Origin: Arthonia radiata
Lineage: Eukaryota; Ascomycota; Arthoniomycetes; Arthoniales; Arthoniaceae
Assembly: GCA_002989075.1 (NCBI GenBank)
Contig: PSQN01000016.1
Span: 992,001-1,056,000 of the forward strand
Direction: 5' to 3'
DNA: 64,000 bases
In this document: positions 33,905-44,690 of the stretch, piece after piece
Position numbering within the stretch: the stretch's first letter is position 1
Layout of the letters: each line of letters starts with the position of its first letter
Made by a program: the position numbers and the translations under genes
Notes under the pieces: model-generated
The model's database searches: none
What the model was told of the DNA's origin: nothing
What the model saw: only the letters and a program-made list of their open reading frames with translations

Positions 33905-36339
33905 ATGTCCAATCCCTCACATCATCTTCCCGACTCCTCTCCTCGTCCCACTAGCAACCAGTCCTTCTCTCTTTCCATTGACGACCAACTCGACGATCAC
34001 GTCAGTCACTCCCCACTGACAGACCCGACCGCAGACCACCTCCCTCCACGGAAAGCTTCCTTGCAGGTTCTCCCCGACGAGGTCGCCCACCCATCATACA
34101 CAGATCGAAACGACGAGCCATCGCGCGACAACTCCTCCACACCGCCGGCTAATCCAAGCAAGAACGGTCACCCCCCACCTCAGGCGCAACACGTCTTCAG
34201 CATGGGCTCCGACAGCGAGTCGGAGTTTGACGACGACATGACTGCCGCTGTAGATGGGCAAGCTCGATACAACGAGCCTGACGGCATGCAAAACTCTTAT
34301 GATCTCAACGCTCCCCAACCTGCCCTTCCACTTTCAAACGTGGAGCTACTGACGCAACGGCTCTTCTCCCTCGATCACTTGAAGCTTATCGTGCGCGACA
34401 GTACAGGTAAGTCTTCTTTCTCATCTTATGCAACTATGGCTTGTTCATTCACGAGCGCTGCCGAACAAAAACCCGCGGCGCATCCAGGTGACAAGCAATT
34501 TCTCCTTAGCCACGCATCTGTCTTGGTCATGCTGCTGCTCCGCGCACTTCGCATCGAGTTAGTTGGTCCCTGCCTTTATTACTGACTGGCGTTCTCACAG
34601 TCTTGAACCGCTTCCAGACCTTCCTACAGAAATACAAGCCCGAATTCAAGCCCATACTCGACAAATACGTTCAGAATCAGAAAGCCATCTCAGCAATCGA
34701 GTATGCCAACGCGATCGCTCGCAAAATGGAGAATGGCCATTCGCGAACCGCCGCGATCTTGGACACGGAATTTGAGATGGGCGCAGAGGATACCATAGAC
34801 GAGCTTGTCAATCAAGCGCTGCCCGCCTGGATCACCCACCGCCTTGTTCAACTTGTCACGGAAACTCTGGTAAAGGAGATCACAGGACAGAACACGCCCA
34901 TCATGCGCGAGCTCGTTGCGGGCCTCGCCGAAGTTTACTGTCTCACGGATCCCTCAATCCCTGACAACCCTATTGTCTACGCTTCTGAGGAGTTCTTTCG
35001 CTGCACGCAGTACGGTCGGGAGTACACTATTGGCAAAAATTGCCGCTTCCTGCAGGGCCCACAGTCGTCACAAGCAACCATTCAACGAATGGTAGACGCG
35101 CTCGCGGACGGGGAAGAGATCTGCGAGACGATACTAAACTATCGCCGTGATGGATCGCCCTTTGTGAACCTCCTAATGATTGCGCCGCTTTTCGATAACA
35201 AGGGAAAGGTACGGTACTTCATCGGAGCACAAATAGATATCAACGGGCTGGTCGAGGGCGGTCGCGGACTGGAAACCTTCGAGCGTCTCCTTGCCCGAGA
35301 CAAAGCCTCTCAACGTTACGGCGGCCATCACAACCCGAATCAAGATTCTCCGGACACTGTTCTTTCCGAGCTCGCTGCCATGTGGACCAGCGATGAGATT
35401 GACATTGTAAGGCGTAACACCCCGGGACGAAGGTCCTCCAACTCTTCGCATACACCACAGCAGCATTCGGGCCGCCGCTACCTCGGCATGGATGATCCAG
35501 CTGAAAAGAACATGTGGCCAGCGCCTCAACTCGGCAAGTCGGGCCGCTTACCTGGCGTTTTTCAGAATTATCTCCTTGTCCGCCCTTTCCCCTCGCTCCG
35601 CATCACATTCACTTCACCAGCCCTTCGTATACCAGGGCTTCTTCAATCCAAGTTCCTAGATCGTATCGGCGGACCTCAACACATTCGAGACGGCATCCAT
35701 TCGGCCTTTGCAAGCGGCATTGGCGTGACCGCAAAGGTGACATGGCTCCCCGCGCTCAACAACCAAGGAACCTTCCGCGACCCCAAAGATCCTTTGTCAT
35801 CCGGTACTTCTACTCCACTTGCATCAACATCACCCTCAGTTGCTCAGTCCCGGCCTGGAAGCAGTAGAATTCACAACCACCGATTCCCCGCTGGCAGCCG
35901 GCAGCACACGGAGGTTGAAGGTCGCACGCGCTGGATCCATTGCACACCGCTTATCGGCGCTGATGAGCAAGTCGGTGTGTGGATGGTGGTGATGGTGGAG
36001 AGTGAAAGCATCACAGGTGCTCTGAACGCACACGAGCGTGCTGCCGAAGCTAACGCTGCAGGCTATGCGAGCATACACAAGGACTATGCACGGAGCATGC
36101 ACAAGGAGACAGCAGGGGAGATGCTGCGGCGGGAGCATCGCGAGCGGGAGAATTTTCCGCAAGAACCTGGCGTCGAGGCACTAAATGGCGATTCATCATC
36201 TAAGAGTCGCACGCCGAGTAAGAAGGACAAAGAGTCGCTGACGGGGAAGGTCGAGAAGAAGCGGGCGGATGAGTTGAAAAGGGAGCAGGCAAATCGCATG
36301 GCGCAGGGGGCGCTGGATGAGCCATTCAAGGATTTTTGA
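33905..36339 (+). CDS. RGS-LOV blue-light photoreceptor (RGS-LOV-PAS)
   Basis: Exons 33905-34406 and 34601-36339 (195-nt intron region, GTAAGT donor, phase restored to DSTVLNRFQTFLQ) give 746 residues. Order: disordered Ser/Pro-rich N-terminus with an acidic SDSESEFDDD; an RGS-like helical region (about 145-270, LIVRDSTVLNRFQTFLQKYK, AISAIEYANAIARKM); a LOV domain (about 278-395) with NPIVYASEEF, the flavin-adduct motif GKNCRFLQG (Cys about 315) and MIAPLFDNKGKVRYFIGAQID; then a second PAS-like region (about 485-630, YLLVRPFPSLRITF to WIHCTPLIG). LOV domains bind FMN and form a cysteinyl adduct in blue light. Fungal RGS-LOV proteins are known; some move to membranes on illumination. The start is uncertain: the frame is open further upstream. 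Confidence 0.88.
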
Positions 36340-36950
36340 GGCACGAGAAGGCCGTTTGCCCACTGCTCGAACGCCATCTGCACATACGGCACTAACCGGA
36401 GAGGTCGTTCACATATTTCGTTGATACCCATTCTCTAGGGGGATTTCCTGCATTGTCGATACGTTACCGCATGAAGGGACTGAAGGGAAAAGCGTGCACA
36501 TACGGAGCCACCACGCCTCGGAAGGGGAGACATATGAGATGCCTTCATGTTCCAGCGCGTGCACATTACTGTACAATTAGGATTAGACAAAAAGTTCTAC
36601 ATATACTCGAATCTCTGACCGTCCATCGTAGAGTACTCGCAAGCCAGGATAGGTCAAGCACCCAGTCAGGCTCTTTCTCGCTTACAATACTCCCACACTA
36701 GCATCGAATCGCCGGCGCCACGAACATTACGCGAAGATTCAACTCTGCATCCTAGTGTACACGCTGCGCGTAGAGCCACAGTAGGACCGCGAGCCACGAT
36801 AAGATGAGCAGCTATGGTGCTTACGTCTCGTCCGTGAAACTCTCCCATCAAGGTCGAATAGCTGGCGTCGTGCGCTATACTCGAAAGCTCGAGCTCTGCG
36901 ACTCAGTGCATCAGCTCCTCGAATATCAACACGACCTAGATATCCGCGCT
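36340..36950. other. Intergenic between convergent genes
   Basis: Shared 3' flank of the RGS-LOV and JmjC-like genes; no gene seen. Confidence 0.5.
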
Positions 36951-37775
36951 TCACCTGAACCACCAATTCACACTCCCATTCATCCCCTCCCCCATCCCCT
37001 TGATACTGTGCCACCACCCCTTGGGTATAAACACGCCATCACCACTCTGCAGTTCCGCTTCCATGCCCATCTCCTCCACCTGCTCCTCGCTTTCCGCACC
37101 CCACACCATCCCCTCCAACACCTCCCGCTCAGTGCCCTGCATCATCTCCTCGCCCCTGAAATCCGCGCTCGCCCCTCCCCCAAGACGCCTCTGCGCCTCC
37201 TCGAACAACGCCCGTCCGAACTCAGGTGGGAAAACACGCACGGCTTTCTGGCCGGCCAATTGGACGAAGAGATTCGGGTTCGGGTCTTTGTGCAGAGGCG
37301 TATAGGTGGGCGCGAGACCGAGCCAGAGGGAGGAGTCGTAGATGTCGCCTTTGCCTGCTTGATGGACAATGGAGGGCGTGGGGAGGCAGGATTGCAAAGT
37401 GATAGGCAGCGAGGCGAGGGAGTGTTGGGCTACGTAAAGATTTGGGGTTGAAGTCTTGGAGGAGAGAGACGGGGAGGTGAGATGCAGGAACGAGGAAAAG
37501 GGGAGATCGGTGCGGTCAAAGGTGGTGGTGGTGCCGTTTCGTGGAGGGGTGATTTGGGTGATCTCCACAGGGACGTTGAAGTCGGGGTGTTGCGCGAAGA
37601 ATTCTGCGTTTAGAGTAGGGAGGTCGGTGGTTGGGTCGTGCCGCAACCAATTAGTTATCGCTGGGAGGGAAGAGTTGAAGTGGCGTGGCGGGAGCCGATG
37701 GGGAAGTGCTGGTGTGAAGGCGTGCGTGCGGAAGTGATGCACTGTGGCAGAGGTGAGGGTGGGTATGGATTTCAT
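36951..37775 (-). CDS. JmjC/cupin-like Fe(II)/2-oxoglutarate hydroxylase
   Basis: 274 residues, single exon. The double-stranded beta-helix motifs are visible: the first metal pair H-x-D in TPLHKDPNPNLFVQLAGQK (His about 162), the strand AVRVFPPE, then FIPKGWWHSIKG (last metal His about 253) and a C-terminus SVNWWFR. This matches small JmjC-domain hydroxylases of the FIH/TYW5/HSPBAP1 kind rather than histone demethylases with extra domains. The N-terminus is His/Pro-rich and may be a targeting sequence. The substrate is unknown. It is divergent from the monooxygenase gene across about 510 bp. Confidence 0.85.
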   Translation of the reverse strand: MKSIPTLTSATVHHFRTHAFTPALPHRLPPRHFNSSLPAITNWLRHDPTTDLPTLNAEFFAQHPDFNVPVEITQITPPRNGTTTTFDRTDLPFSSFLHLTSPSLSSKTSTPNLYVAQHSLASLPITLQSCLPTPSIVHQAGKGDIYDSSLWLGLAPTYTPLHKDPNPNLFVQLAGQKAVRVFPPEFGRALFEEAQRRLGGGASADFRGEEMMQGTEREVLEGMVWGAESEEQVEEMGMEAELQSGDGVFIPKGWWHSIKGMGEGMNGSVNWWFR

Positions 37776-38288
37776 GGTGGGTGGGTGGCGGGACGAGCCA
37801 TTGGGTTAGCCATGGATGCGCCGGGACGAGGCTAACGTGGTGCTAGAATCGTTCCATACGGAGGACTTGGCACGGTAGACGCATTGCCGCTGTGCGGTTT
37901 GATGTTGTGATGGAGGCGGAGAGACTTGTGCTTGCAAACGACACCATTGAAGCCAAGCTTTCGGATGGAGTGACGCGACTGCGCTAGCGTAGCGTGACGA
38001 TGTGCCGAGGACTGTTGTATTGGGTAATCTATCTCCGATCAAGGACGCTGTCGAGGTTGATCGGAATGGATGTCCCTGCCGCTATTCCCCTCGTCAGAGC
38101 GCTTTTCACTTTCTGCTCGCCCCTTGAATTCGTACTGCACGGATTTGGCGGCGGTGAACGACAGCAAGCGCTGCCATCCTCCAGCCTGAAGCACCCGCAG
38201 CGGCAAGGACGCGCCTTACGAAGGCGACCATCATGGCTACAAAGGTTCGCGGGTACGATACGTACGTTGTCCTGGACCAACAGCTAAT
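37776..38288. promoter_or_regulatory. Divergent promoter, JmjC-like and monooxygenase genes
   Basis: About 510 bp. A short ATG-led stretch near 38233 could be an upstream exon or upstream frame, but no splice joins it in phase to the monooxygenase. Confidence 0.4.
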
Positions 38289-40253
38289 ATGACCCAACGC
38301 CAGTACGGCAACTCCATCGCACGCCTCAATGGCTACGACAAAGATGCCATCACCTATATCCCCGTCGTCATCATCGGCGCAGGCGAGTCTGGCATAGCCA
38401 TGGGCTGCCGCCTGAAGCAGAAGCTTGCGTTCGACCAATTTCGCATCTTTGATCGGCAAGCTGGTGTGGGAGGCACGTGGTGGATTAATCGATACCCCGG
38501 CGTCGCCTGCGATGTGCCCGCGCTCTTCTACAGCTTCTCTTTCTGCCCCAACTACAATTGGACCTCCCTATACCCTCCCGGTCCGGAGATCGTCAAATAC
38601 CTGCATGACGTGTGCAGTAAGTTTGAGATCGAAGACAAGATCCAGTGCAACACCGACATAGAAGGCTGCAAATGGTTAGACGATGAACAGGTCTGGGAGG
38701 TATACCTGCGGCATATGGTACCTGGCGCGGGCGATCTGAGCGTACAAACGAGGAATCAGAATATTGAGGCGGATGGGCCTGAAAGTGTTTATCTGAAGCG
38801 AGAGATCGTGCGCGCGAAGGTAGTATGCTCTGCCGTGGGTGGTCTCGTCGAGCCCAACGCCTTCCCCAAGATCCCGGGTGCCGAGACGTTCGAAGGGGAG
38901 ATGTTCCACTCTGCGCGATGGAAGGAGGATGTTGATATGAATGACAAAAACGTTGTTGTGCTCGGCACTGGGTGCTCTGCGGCACAGGTCGTGCCAGAAC
39001 TAGTGAAACCGAAGTACAGCGCAAAGCATGTCACGCAGCTTATGCGGTCGCCGCCTTGGGTCGTGCCGAAGATAAAGCCGCCAGGTGGACAGCAGTCGTA
39101 TGAGAAGTGGAGTCCAAAGCTGCTGAACAATATTGTATGTGCTTCTTTGAGATTAACGAAGTATGCTGACCAAACTGTGAACAGCCCGGATTTGGTTGGT
39201 CGCTGAGAAAACTCATGTTTCTTGGCGCAGAATGGGACCTTCGTCTGTTTGGTATGAGCGATTTTTGTGAGAAAGAGCGGCGAGAATATGAGAAGCAGCT
39301 CATGAAGTACCTGCAGAGACACGTGCCGCAAGAATATCAAAACATGTTGACCCCAGACTACAGCGTTGGATGCAAGCGCAGAATATTCGACGCAACTTGG
39401 TTCCCGAGCTTGAGGAATGAGAAGATAGAACTGACTACACAGCCACTGACTGAGGTACGACCGCACTCGATCGTGGTTGGTCCCGGCCAGTCCTACCCGA
39501 AGAAGAGCGCGGAGGAGGTGCCGGAGCAAAGAGAAATCCCGGCAGATGTCATTGTTCTCGCGAATGGCTTCGTGACGACACGGTGGCTGCACCCTCTGAA
39601 CGTCATTGGCAAGAATGGAAATAATCTCGTGGAAGAGATGGATACCCGCGGGGGACCTCAAGCCTACCAAGGCACTGCGATGGACGGCTTTCCCAACTTC
39701 TTCCTCATCTTTGGACCCAACACCGCTACCGGTCATTCATCCGTCATTCTTGCCTCGGAGAACATGGTGGAGTACAGCTTGAAGTTCATCAAGCTCGTTC
39801 TTGATGGGGATGTCGCTACCGTCGATGTCAAGCACGACGCGGAGGTGGCATTCACCGCAGACATTCAGAGAGCGCTCAAGAACTCTGTCTTCAACAGCGG
39901 AGGCTGTCAGTCATGGTATTCTCACGAAGGGTGGAATAGTACAGGTGAACACGCCGTGGTGGCCGATTGCTTGAGAGGGTTATGCTAACCCAGTCTTAGT
40001 CTATCCTTATACTCAGATACACTTCGGCCTGAGGTGTGCTTTTCCGAAATGGAGTGATTGGAACATGGCCTACACAACGAAGGGCAAGCTCAAGCTTGCG
40101 TCCTCAAGAGCTTTGAAGCTCGTGGCCGTTATCTTGACCTTAGTGGCGGCGTATCGAGCTCGTACTCAGGGCCGGTCGTATTTCCAACACCTAGCTCTGC
40201 AGGTTCTAGCATCTGGCATGCAAGCGAAGCAGAGGATCTTTTCGAAATCATAA
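38289..40253 (+). CDS. Baeyer-Villiger-type flavin monooxygenase
   Basis: Exons 38289-39134, 39185-39944 and 40000-40253 give 619 residues. FAD-binding GAGESG (30-35) is followed by GGTWWINRYPGVACDVP, the standard BVMO/FMO stretch. The fingerprint F-x-G-x3-H-x3-W reads FEGEMFHSARW (about 205-215). The NADPH Rossmann motif is VVLGTGCSAAQV. Later GFVTTRWLHP and FLIFGPNTATGHSS match BVMO C-terminal signatures. Such enzymes insert oxygen into ketones or oxidise N/S; the substrate is unknown. The third exon adds WNSTVYPYTQIHFG and a hydrophobic stretch (LKLVAVILTLVAAY) that may anchor the tail to a membrane. Not in an evident biosynthetic cluster. Confidence 0.9.
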
Positions 40254-40699
40254 AGTAGATACGAAGATAAACATGTAGATACATAGTAATTGAACAGTAA
40301 TTATAGAGAGGTCTTTACTGCTCACGTGACTGGTTCGTGTTTCCGAGACCGCGGCGTTGCCACGATGGATCTTCCAGTAAATGCTGGCTGGGCTGGTTGC
40401 GTGCTGTGAGACATGAAAAGCTCGGCTAGTCTTCGATCTCAGGATCGCGTAAATGCGTGATATTTATCACCTCATAGTTGTGCCAAAGATGCTGCTTCGA
40501 GGTCGAGGTACATTCGCGGGGTCAAAGTGCTGGTAGCTGCCGACCACTCTTTACACAGCAGCTTGCCTATCATATGTTGTCAGCACCCAAGTAGAGGCAC
40601 CGAGCCACAAGCGGCTGGAACCAGTGACGAGAGGAGAGGTCGTCGTTAAGTGCGCAATCGTCCCGCGCCACTGGAACTGTTCCGCTCCTGCTTCAGACC
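40254..40699. other. Intergenic with TCACGTGA element
   Basis: 446 bp upstream of the Zn2Cys6 regulator; holds the octamer at 40322-40329. Confidence 0.5.
40322..40329. promoter_or_regulatory. TCACGTGA palindrome upstream of Zn2Cys6 regulator
   Basis: Third copy of the octamer found in the window, 370 nt before the ATG at 40700. Confidence 0.4.
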
Positions 40700-43123
40700 A
40701 TGGCTCATTTACAGCAGCAGCCAGCCCTTCCTAACGACACGCCTCCGGACCCGTCTTCCATTCCACTGTCACACTACCAAGAGCAGACACCGCATGAGGA
40801 ACAGCAGTCTCAAAACGAGTCATCGAGCAAGCGAAAGCGCGGTGAAGATGGCTCCCAACAAAAGGGCAAGAGGAACCGCTACGTCGCCATTGCTTGCAAT
40901 GAGTGCAAGCGCCGTAAGATCAAATGCAATGGCGAGCAGCCGTGTCAGAGATGCGGCAACCTCGGAGCAGACTGTGTGTATGCAGCCAATTGCTGCTCAA
41001 GCAACTTCAAGGAGACACAGGAGTACAAGAACATGAATAGCCAGGTTCAAACACTGCAGGAGCAAGTGGAGATACTCTGGCAAAGCGTCAATACTCTTCG
41101 GCATTTGCTCGGGCACGAGGCTCTATCACAATTGGATTCCTTCCCGAACGTCAACAACGATAATCGCCCAGTGCAGTCCGCGCAGGCCAATATGGAGGTC
41201 AATCCTACTCCCAACCCAAATCAGGGATCTCCCCGCCAAAGTAGATATCTAGGTCCGACAAGCTCGCAATACAACTTCGATCTAGCGAGGTCAAGCCTAC
41301 AGAGTATGGGTATCAATGCTGGTGAAGAGTCATTTGATCCAAACTTGCAACAAGCTCCGGGTCAGTCTGCTTCTGGCCCGCAACATTCTGCAACGTTTCA
41401 GCTTCACCCGTCGATTGCTCCAATCCGTGGCATCACCAAAGACGAAGCCTTGCGGCTATGTCGCGTATACGAGGATGAGATGGGCCTCATGTACCCCATA
41501 CTTGACATGAAACGCATCTCCCAATATGCAACATTCATGTTCATGCTTGGCGATGCAGTGGAGCAGTCAACGCATGTCGACATCACTCCTGGAGCGCCTG
41601 AGCCTGCTCACGATGCTGATATGGAAGTTCTGAAGCTCGTCCTCGCCAATGCGCTTGTAGCGGAGACTGGAGGCCGGAGTCAATTGGCCCACAAACTCTT
41701 TACCAGCTGCTCTAAACGGACTGTGAGCCTGTCCGAGGATGTGACATTGAAGAATATTCAACTGTTGACACTTGTGTCAATGTACCTGTTTCATTCAGAC
41801 CAAGAGACGAGGTCATGGCGCATGATTGGCGTAGCTGCGCGACTCTGCATTGAACTTGGTCTGCATCGGTCGGAGACATACACAACGCTCTTCACCTCTG
41901 AGGACGAGCGCGATGCTGCACTGAGGCTTTTCTGGTCCATCTACGTACTCGATAAACGTTGGAGTTTGGGTGTCGGAAGGGTGTCAGCTTTGACAGAATC
42001 CGATATTGATATTAACTTAGATAAGCCTCACGATTCATCGCCCTACTTGACCTGTATGGTGGATTATTCAAAAATCGGTTCCAGGGTATGGAGCTCCTTT
42101 GGCAACAGAGATTCCGCCGAGACACCATTCAACAGAGGTGATGCTGAATATCTGAACTATCAGGTCTTACAGTGGTATAAGAATATCCCCGAGCAATTGA
42201 CATACACTGGCCCCAAACACTCTGACTATGGCGAATCACAGCGACAACCTCCGTCGCAGGCACCAAGAGCGCTCTATCGCCTGCAAGTCATCCTCTATCT
42301 GCGCGCCAACCAGATGCGAATCCTCACTTACCGGCCCGTACTGCACTCGGCCACCCAGATGCTGTCGAACGACGCTGCGCCGTATACACAGAAGGTCGTC
42401 GACTTGGCTAGAGATAGCATCAGGACTTTATCTCGGATCAGCCAAACCAGCGATATATACCAAACTCAGCAAATGTGCTTCAACTACTTCCTTGTCAGCG
42501 CATTGGCGGTACTTTTCCTGGCGGTCTCTCATGCTCCCGCGCAATTTGCGAGTGCCTGCAGGGATGAGTTCTATCTGGCTCTTGAGCTTGTCCGAGGCCT
42601 CTCTGCACAGTCTGCAGTTAGCGAGCGCCTGTGGAGGACCATTAGAGGCTTGAAAGAGATCGGACCGAAGCTAGGCCTCTATCAGCGGCAGCCTGAGTCC
42701 GAGCAGAGTGTAGCAGCCCCTGGCAACGGTCACAATGCGCAGCGATTGCACAACTCAATGCAGAATCAACAAGACGCTACTTCTTCAGCTGCGATGGCCA
42801 TGGCTGGCCTTCGCGCTGGGCGGCCTGTAGATAAAAGCGACTTCTTTGCGGTAACCTCAGCTTTGGGAAATCAAAGATTGACGGGTAACGGCGCGCGCGC
42901 TACAACTAGCAATCCCACGAGTCCGAACGGCATGGCGAACGATTTGATGAGTCTGTTCGAGGCTGCTGGTGCGTTCGCTTCCAGTGCACCTGACGGCACG
43001 AGCTACGCCAATGAAAGTCGCGCCCCAGTGGCGACTATGGCGGCAAATACTGGCGGTGGCGGTGCGAGCATGGCAGGAGGTCACGAAGACGATTTCGGTC
43101 GGATTATGCGTGATCTATTTTGA
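40700..43123 (+). CDS. Zn2Cys6 fungal transcription factor
   Basis: 807 residues, no intron. A basic KRKRG stretch precedes the binuclear zinc cluster, Cys 66, 69, 76, 82, 85 and 92 (ACNECKRRKIKCNGEQP, then CQRCGNLGADC). A coiled-coil-like dimerisation segment follows (QVQTLQEQVEILWQSVNTLR). The fungal-specific regulatory domain runs from about 235 to 620, with the family marks KDEALRLCRVYEDEMGLMYP, SWRMIGVAARLCIELGLHR and RLFWSIYVLDKRWSLGVGR. The C-terminus is low-complexity. Genes regulated are unknown; the neighbouring monooxygenase is a possible but unproven target. Confidence 0.93.
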   Translation: MAHLQQQPALPNDTPPDPSSIPLSHYQEQTPHEEQQSQNESSSKRKRGEDGSQQKGKRNRYVAIACNECKRRKIKCNGEQPCQRCGNLGADCVYAANCCSSNFKETQEYKNMNSQVQTLQEQVEILWQSVNTLRHLLGHEALSQLDSFPNVNNDNRPVQSAQANMEVNPTPNPNQGSPRQSRYLGPTSSQYNFDLARSSLQSMGINAGEESFDPNLQQAPGQSASGPQHSATFQLHPSIAPIRGITKDEALRLCRVYEDEMGLMYPILDMKRISQYATFMFMLGDAVEQSTHVDITPGAPEPAHDADMEVLKLVLANALVAETGGRSQLAHKLFTSCSKRTVSLSEDVTLKNIQLLTLVSMYLFHSDQETRSWRMIGVAARLCIELGLHRSETYTTLFTSEDERDAALRLFWSIYVLDKRWSLGVGRVSALTESDIDINLDKPHDSSPYLTCMVDYSKIGSRVWSSFGNRDSAETPFNRGDAEYLNYQVLQWYKNIPEQLTYTGPKHSDYGESQRQPPSQAPRALYRLQVILYLRANQMRILTYRPVLHSATQMLSNDAAPYTQKVVDLARDSIRTLSRISQTSDIYQTQQMCFNYFLVSALAVLFLAVSHAPAQFASACRDEFYLALELVRGLSAQSAVSERLWRTIRGLKEIGPKLGLYQRQPESEQSVAAPGNGHNAQRLHNSMQNQQDATSSAAMAMAGLRAGRPVDKSDFFAVTSALGNQRLTGNGARATTSNPTSPNGMANDLMSLFEAAGAFASSAPDGTSYANESRAPVATMAANTGGGGASMAGGHEDDFGRIMRDLF

Positions 43124-44186
43124 GACGATCAAAGCGAGCTCAGTAGTAGTGCACAGCTTCTGGTCCTTTCATGCTACCACAGAGTCATGGAAAACGACCG
43201 GCGAGATCGTCGGGCGCTTACAAGGAGTCTCTGAGATGTTAAGGAGCTATACGAAAAAGGTTAGTATTCAAGGTAGCATCACGCATAAGATTTAGCACCC
43301 ACGAAGCTACACAGTACTCAAAGAAAAACGATTGCTGCTTGGCCCGTCGATCTGGCGCACGCGCTTGCCCCGCAAAGACAAGACTACAGAGCATTAAAGC
43401 GTCTGATCGTGGTTGGCATCGTCTGCTCCATTGACTGCAACATCAGCTGTCGACCCACGGTACGGCGCTTTGTGCGCTCGTCATTGCTGTGAGGACGCTG
43501 CTGGGCACGCGCATCGACGACATGTTGTCTAATACCCAGCAACGACCAAAGCCTATCAATCGACGCGTTCTTGTGATATGTATATTTGGTTTGCTACTAA
43601 GTGCAACAATTTTCACGTTTCAGAGCGTTCCACCCCAGACCATGGTAAATGAGGAATTTTCCATTCCCTATCCCTTCCTTCTGGCTGTCCTCAGGGGTTG
43701 CATGACCCCACGTCCGCCGATCCTCAGTTGGCGTCATGTGGTGCCTTGCCCTTGGTTTGGTGTCACTCAACAATAGAAACAATGAGGCTTTTTGCCCAGT
43801 CGCTCTATGGGCGCTGGCTGTCACATACGGATATGACATCGGTTCCAAGGTTGACACCGCTCCAGTAAATGAGCTTCGCCGCTTCACTGTCGCAGCTTGC
43901 TGATGGTCATGTTGCAATCGATGAAAGAAAGCCAAGGGCGTTGCATACCGTTTTTGGCTGATGGTCGCGAAGGATATCGCATCCCATGCTCTATGCCTAT
44001 CATGCTCAGGGATTGTCGATGGCTCTGGACGGGCTATATAAGCAGTCGCTCCTTCCTCTCATCTGCACTTGGCTTTTCCTACCTCTTTTCAACCGAGCAA
44101 CCTCTGCAACTGCACAACACACACATCAGCATCAACCTCGCTAGTATTCAATTCCACACCTCTGATTAGACGTCACCTCCAGCAAC
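43124..44186. other. Intergenic, upstream of BYS1-like gene
   Basis: About 1.06 kb. It contains a strong TATA element at 44035 for the next gene. The frame at 43489-43776 (95 codons) has one hydrophobic stretch but no family resemblance and is not called. Confidence 0.5.
44035..44042 (+). promoter_or_regulatory. TATA box of BYS1-like gene
   Basis: TATATAAG in a GC-richer setting, 144 nt before the ATG; it suggests a strongly inducible promoter. Confidence 0.6.
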
Positions 44187-44690
44187 ATGCACACTACCAT
44201 CGCCATGACCGCTGCCACTTTGTTGGCCACCGCAGCCACGGCCGTAAACACTGCCTTCGTCAACAACAACTGCACCTTCCCAGTCTCCCTCATGACGGCC
44301 GGCGGAAACAGTCCATCGACCTCATTAACCCTGGCACCCGGTGGCAACTTCTCTCAGCCCATCAGCGGCTCCGGCGCAGCACTCATGGTTCGGAAGACGC
44401 AAGGAGGCGCTGACAATGAGCTCGACTACTCCTTGACGAGCTCGCTCTTCTACGCTTTGGGAGGAAACCAGGGCTTCGCAGCGTTCCAGGCCAATGGTCT
44501 GAGCATCGTCCCGAGTGACCCAACCTGCCAGAGCATCATCTGTCCGGCCAACTCAGGTATGTTGCGCCAATCTCAATACAAACAATGCATTCGTTCGGCT
44601 AAAAGCCAGCTAGCAAATTGTCCTATTGGCCAGACGTTCGCGTGTGATTTGAGCAGCAACGCCGACTTGACCTTTACAGTCTGCATCTGA
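44187..44690 (+). CDS. BYS1-like small secreted cysteine-containing protein
   Basis: Exons 44187-44556 and 44614-44690 give 148 residues. The signal peptide is MHTTIAMTAATLLATAATAV. The mature part resembles the BYS1/thaumatin-like fungal family: FVNNNCTFPVSLMTAGG, APGGNFSQPISGSG, ALMVRKTQGG, LDYSL, LSIVPSDPTCQSIICP and a C-terminal DLTFTVCI with paired cysteines. BYS1 was first described as a yeast-phase-specific protein of Blastomyces; the biochemical role is unknown, and relatives include candidate effectors. The 57-nt intron is in frame and free of stops, so unspliced message would encode a 167-residue form with an insert; the spliced form fits the family better (NSANCPIGQTFAC). It has a TATA box and long CT-rich leader. 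Confidence 0.75.
   Translation: MHTTIAMTAATLLATAATAVNTAFVNNNCTFPVSLMTAGGNSPSTSLTLAPGGNFSQPISGSGAALMVRKTQGGADNELDYSLTSSLFYALGGNQGFAAFQANGLSIVPSDPTCQSIICPANSGMLRQSQYKQCIRSAKSQLANCPIGQTFACDLSSNADLTFTVCI

Noticed and set aside
33206-33954. Two adjacent open frames upstream of the RGS-LOV gene
   Set aside because: They start at TTG/GTG, have no family features, and the second runs in another frame into the photoreceptor's first exon.
38233-38288. Upstream exon for the monooxygenase starting at ATG 38233
   Set aside because: None of the donor/acceptor pairs tried joins it in phase with the conserved frame; the ATG at 38289 works without splicing.
43489-43776. 95-codon frame with a hydrophobic segment
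   Set aside because: Non-ATG start (GTG), no signal-peptide layout, no resemblance to known small proteins.
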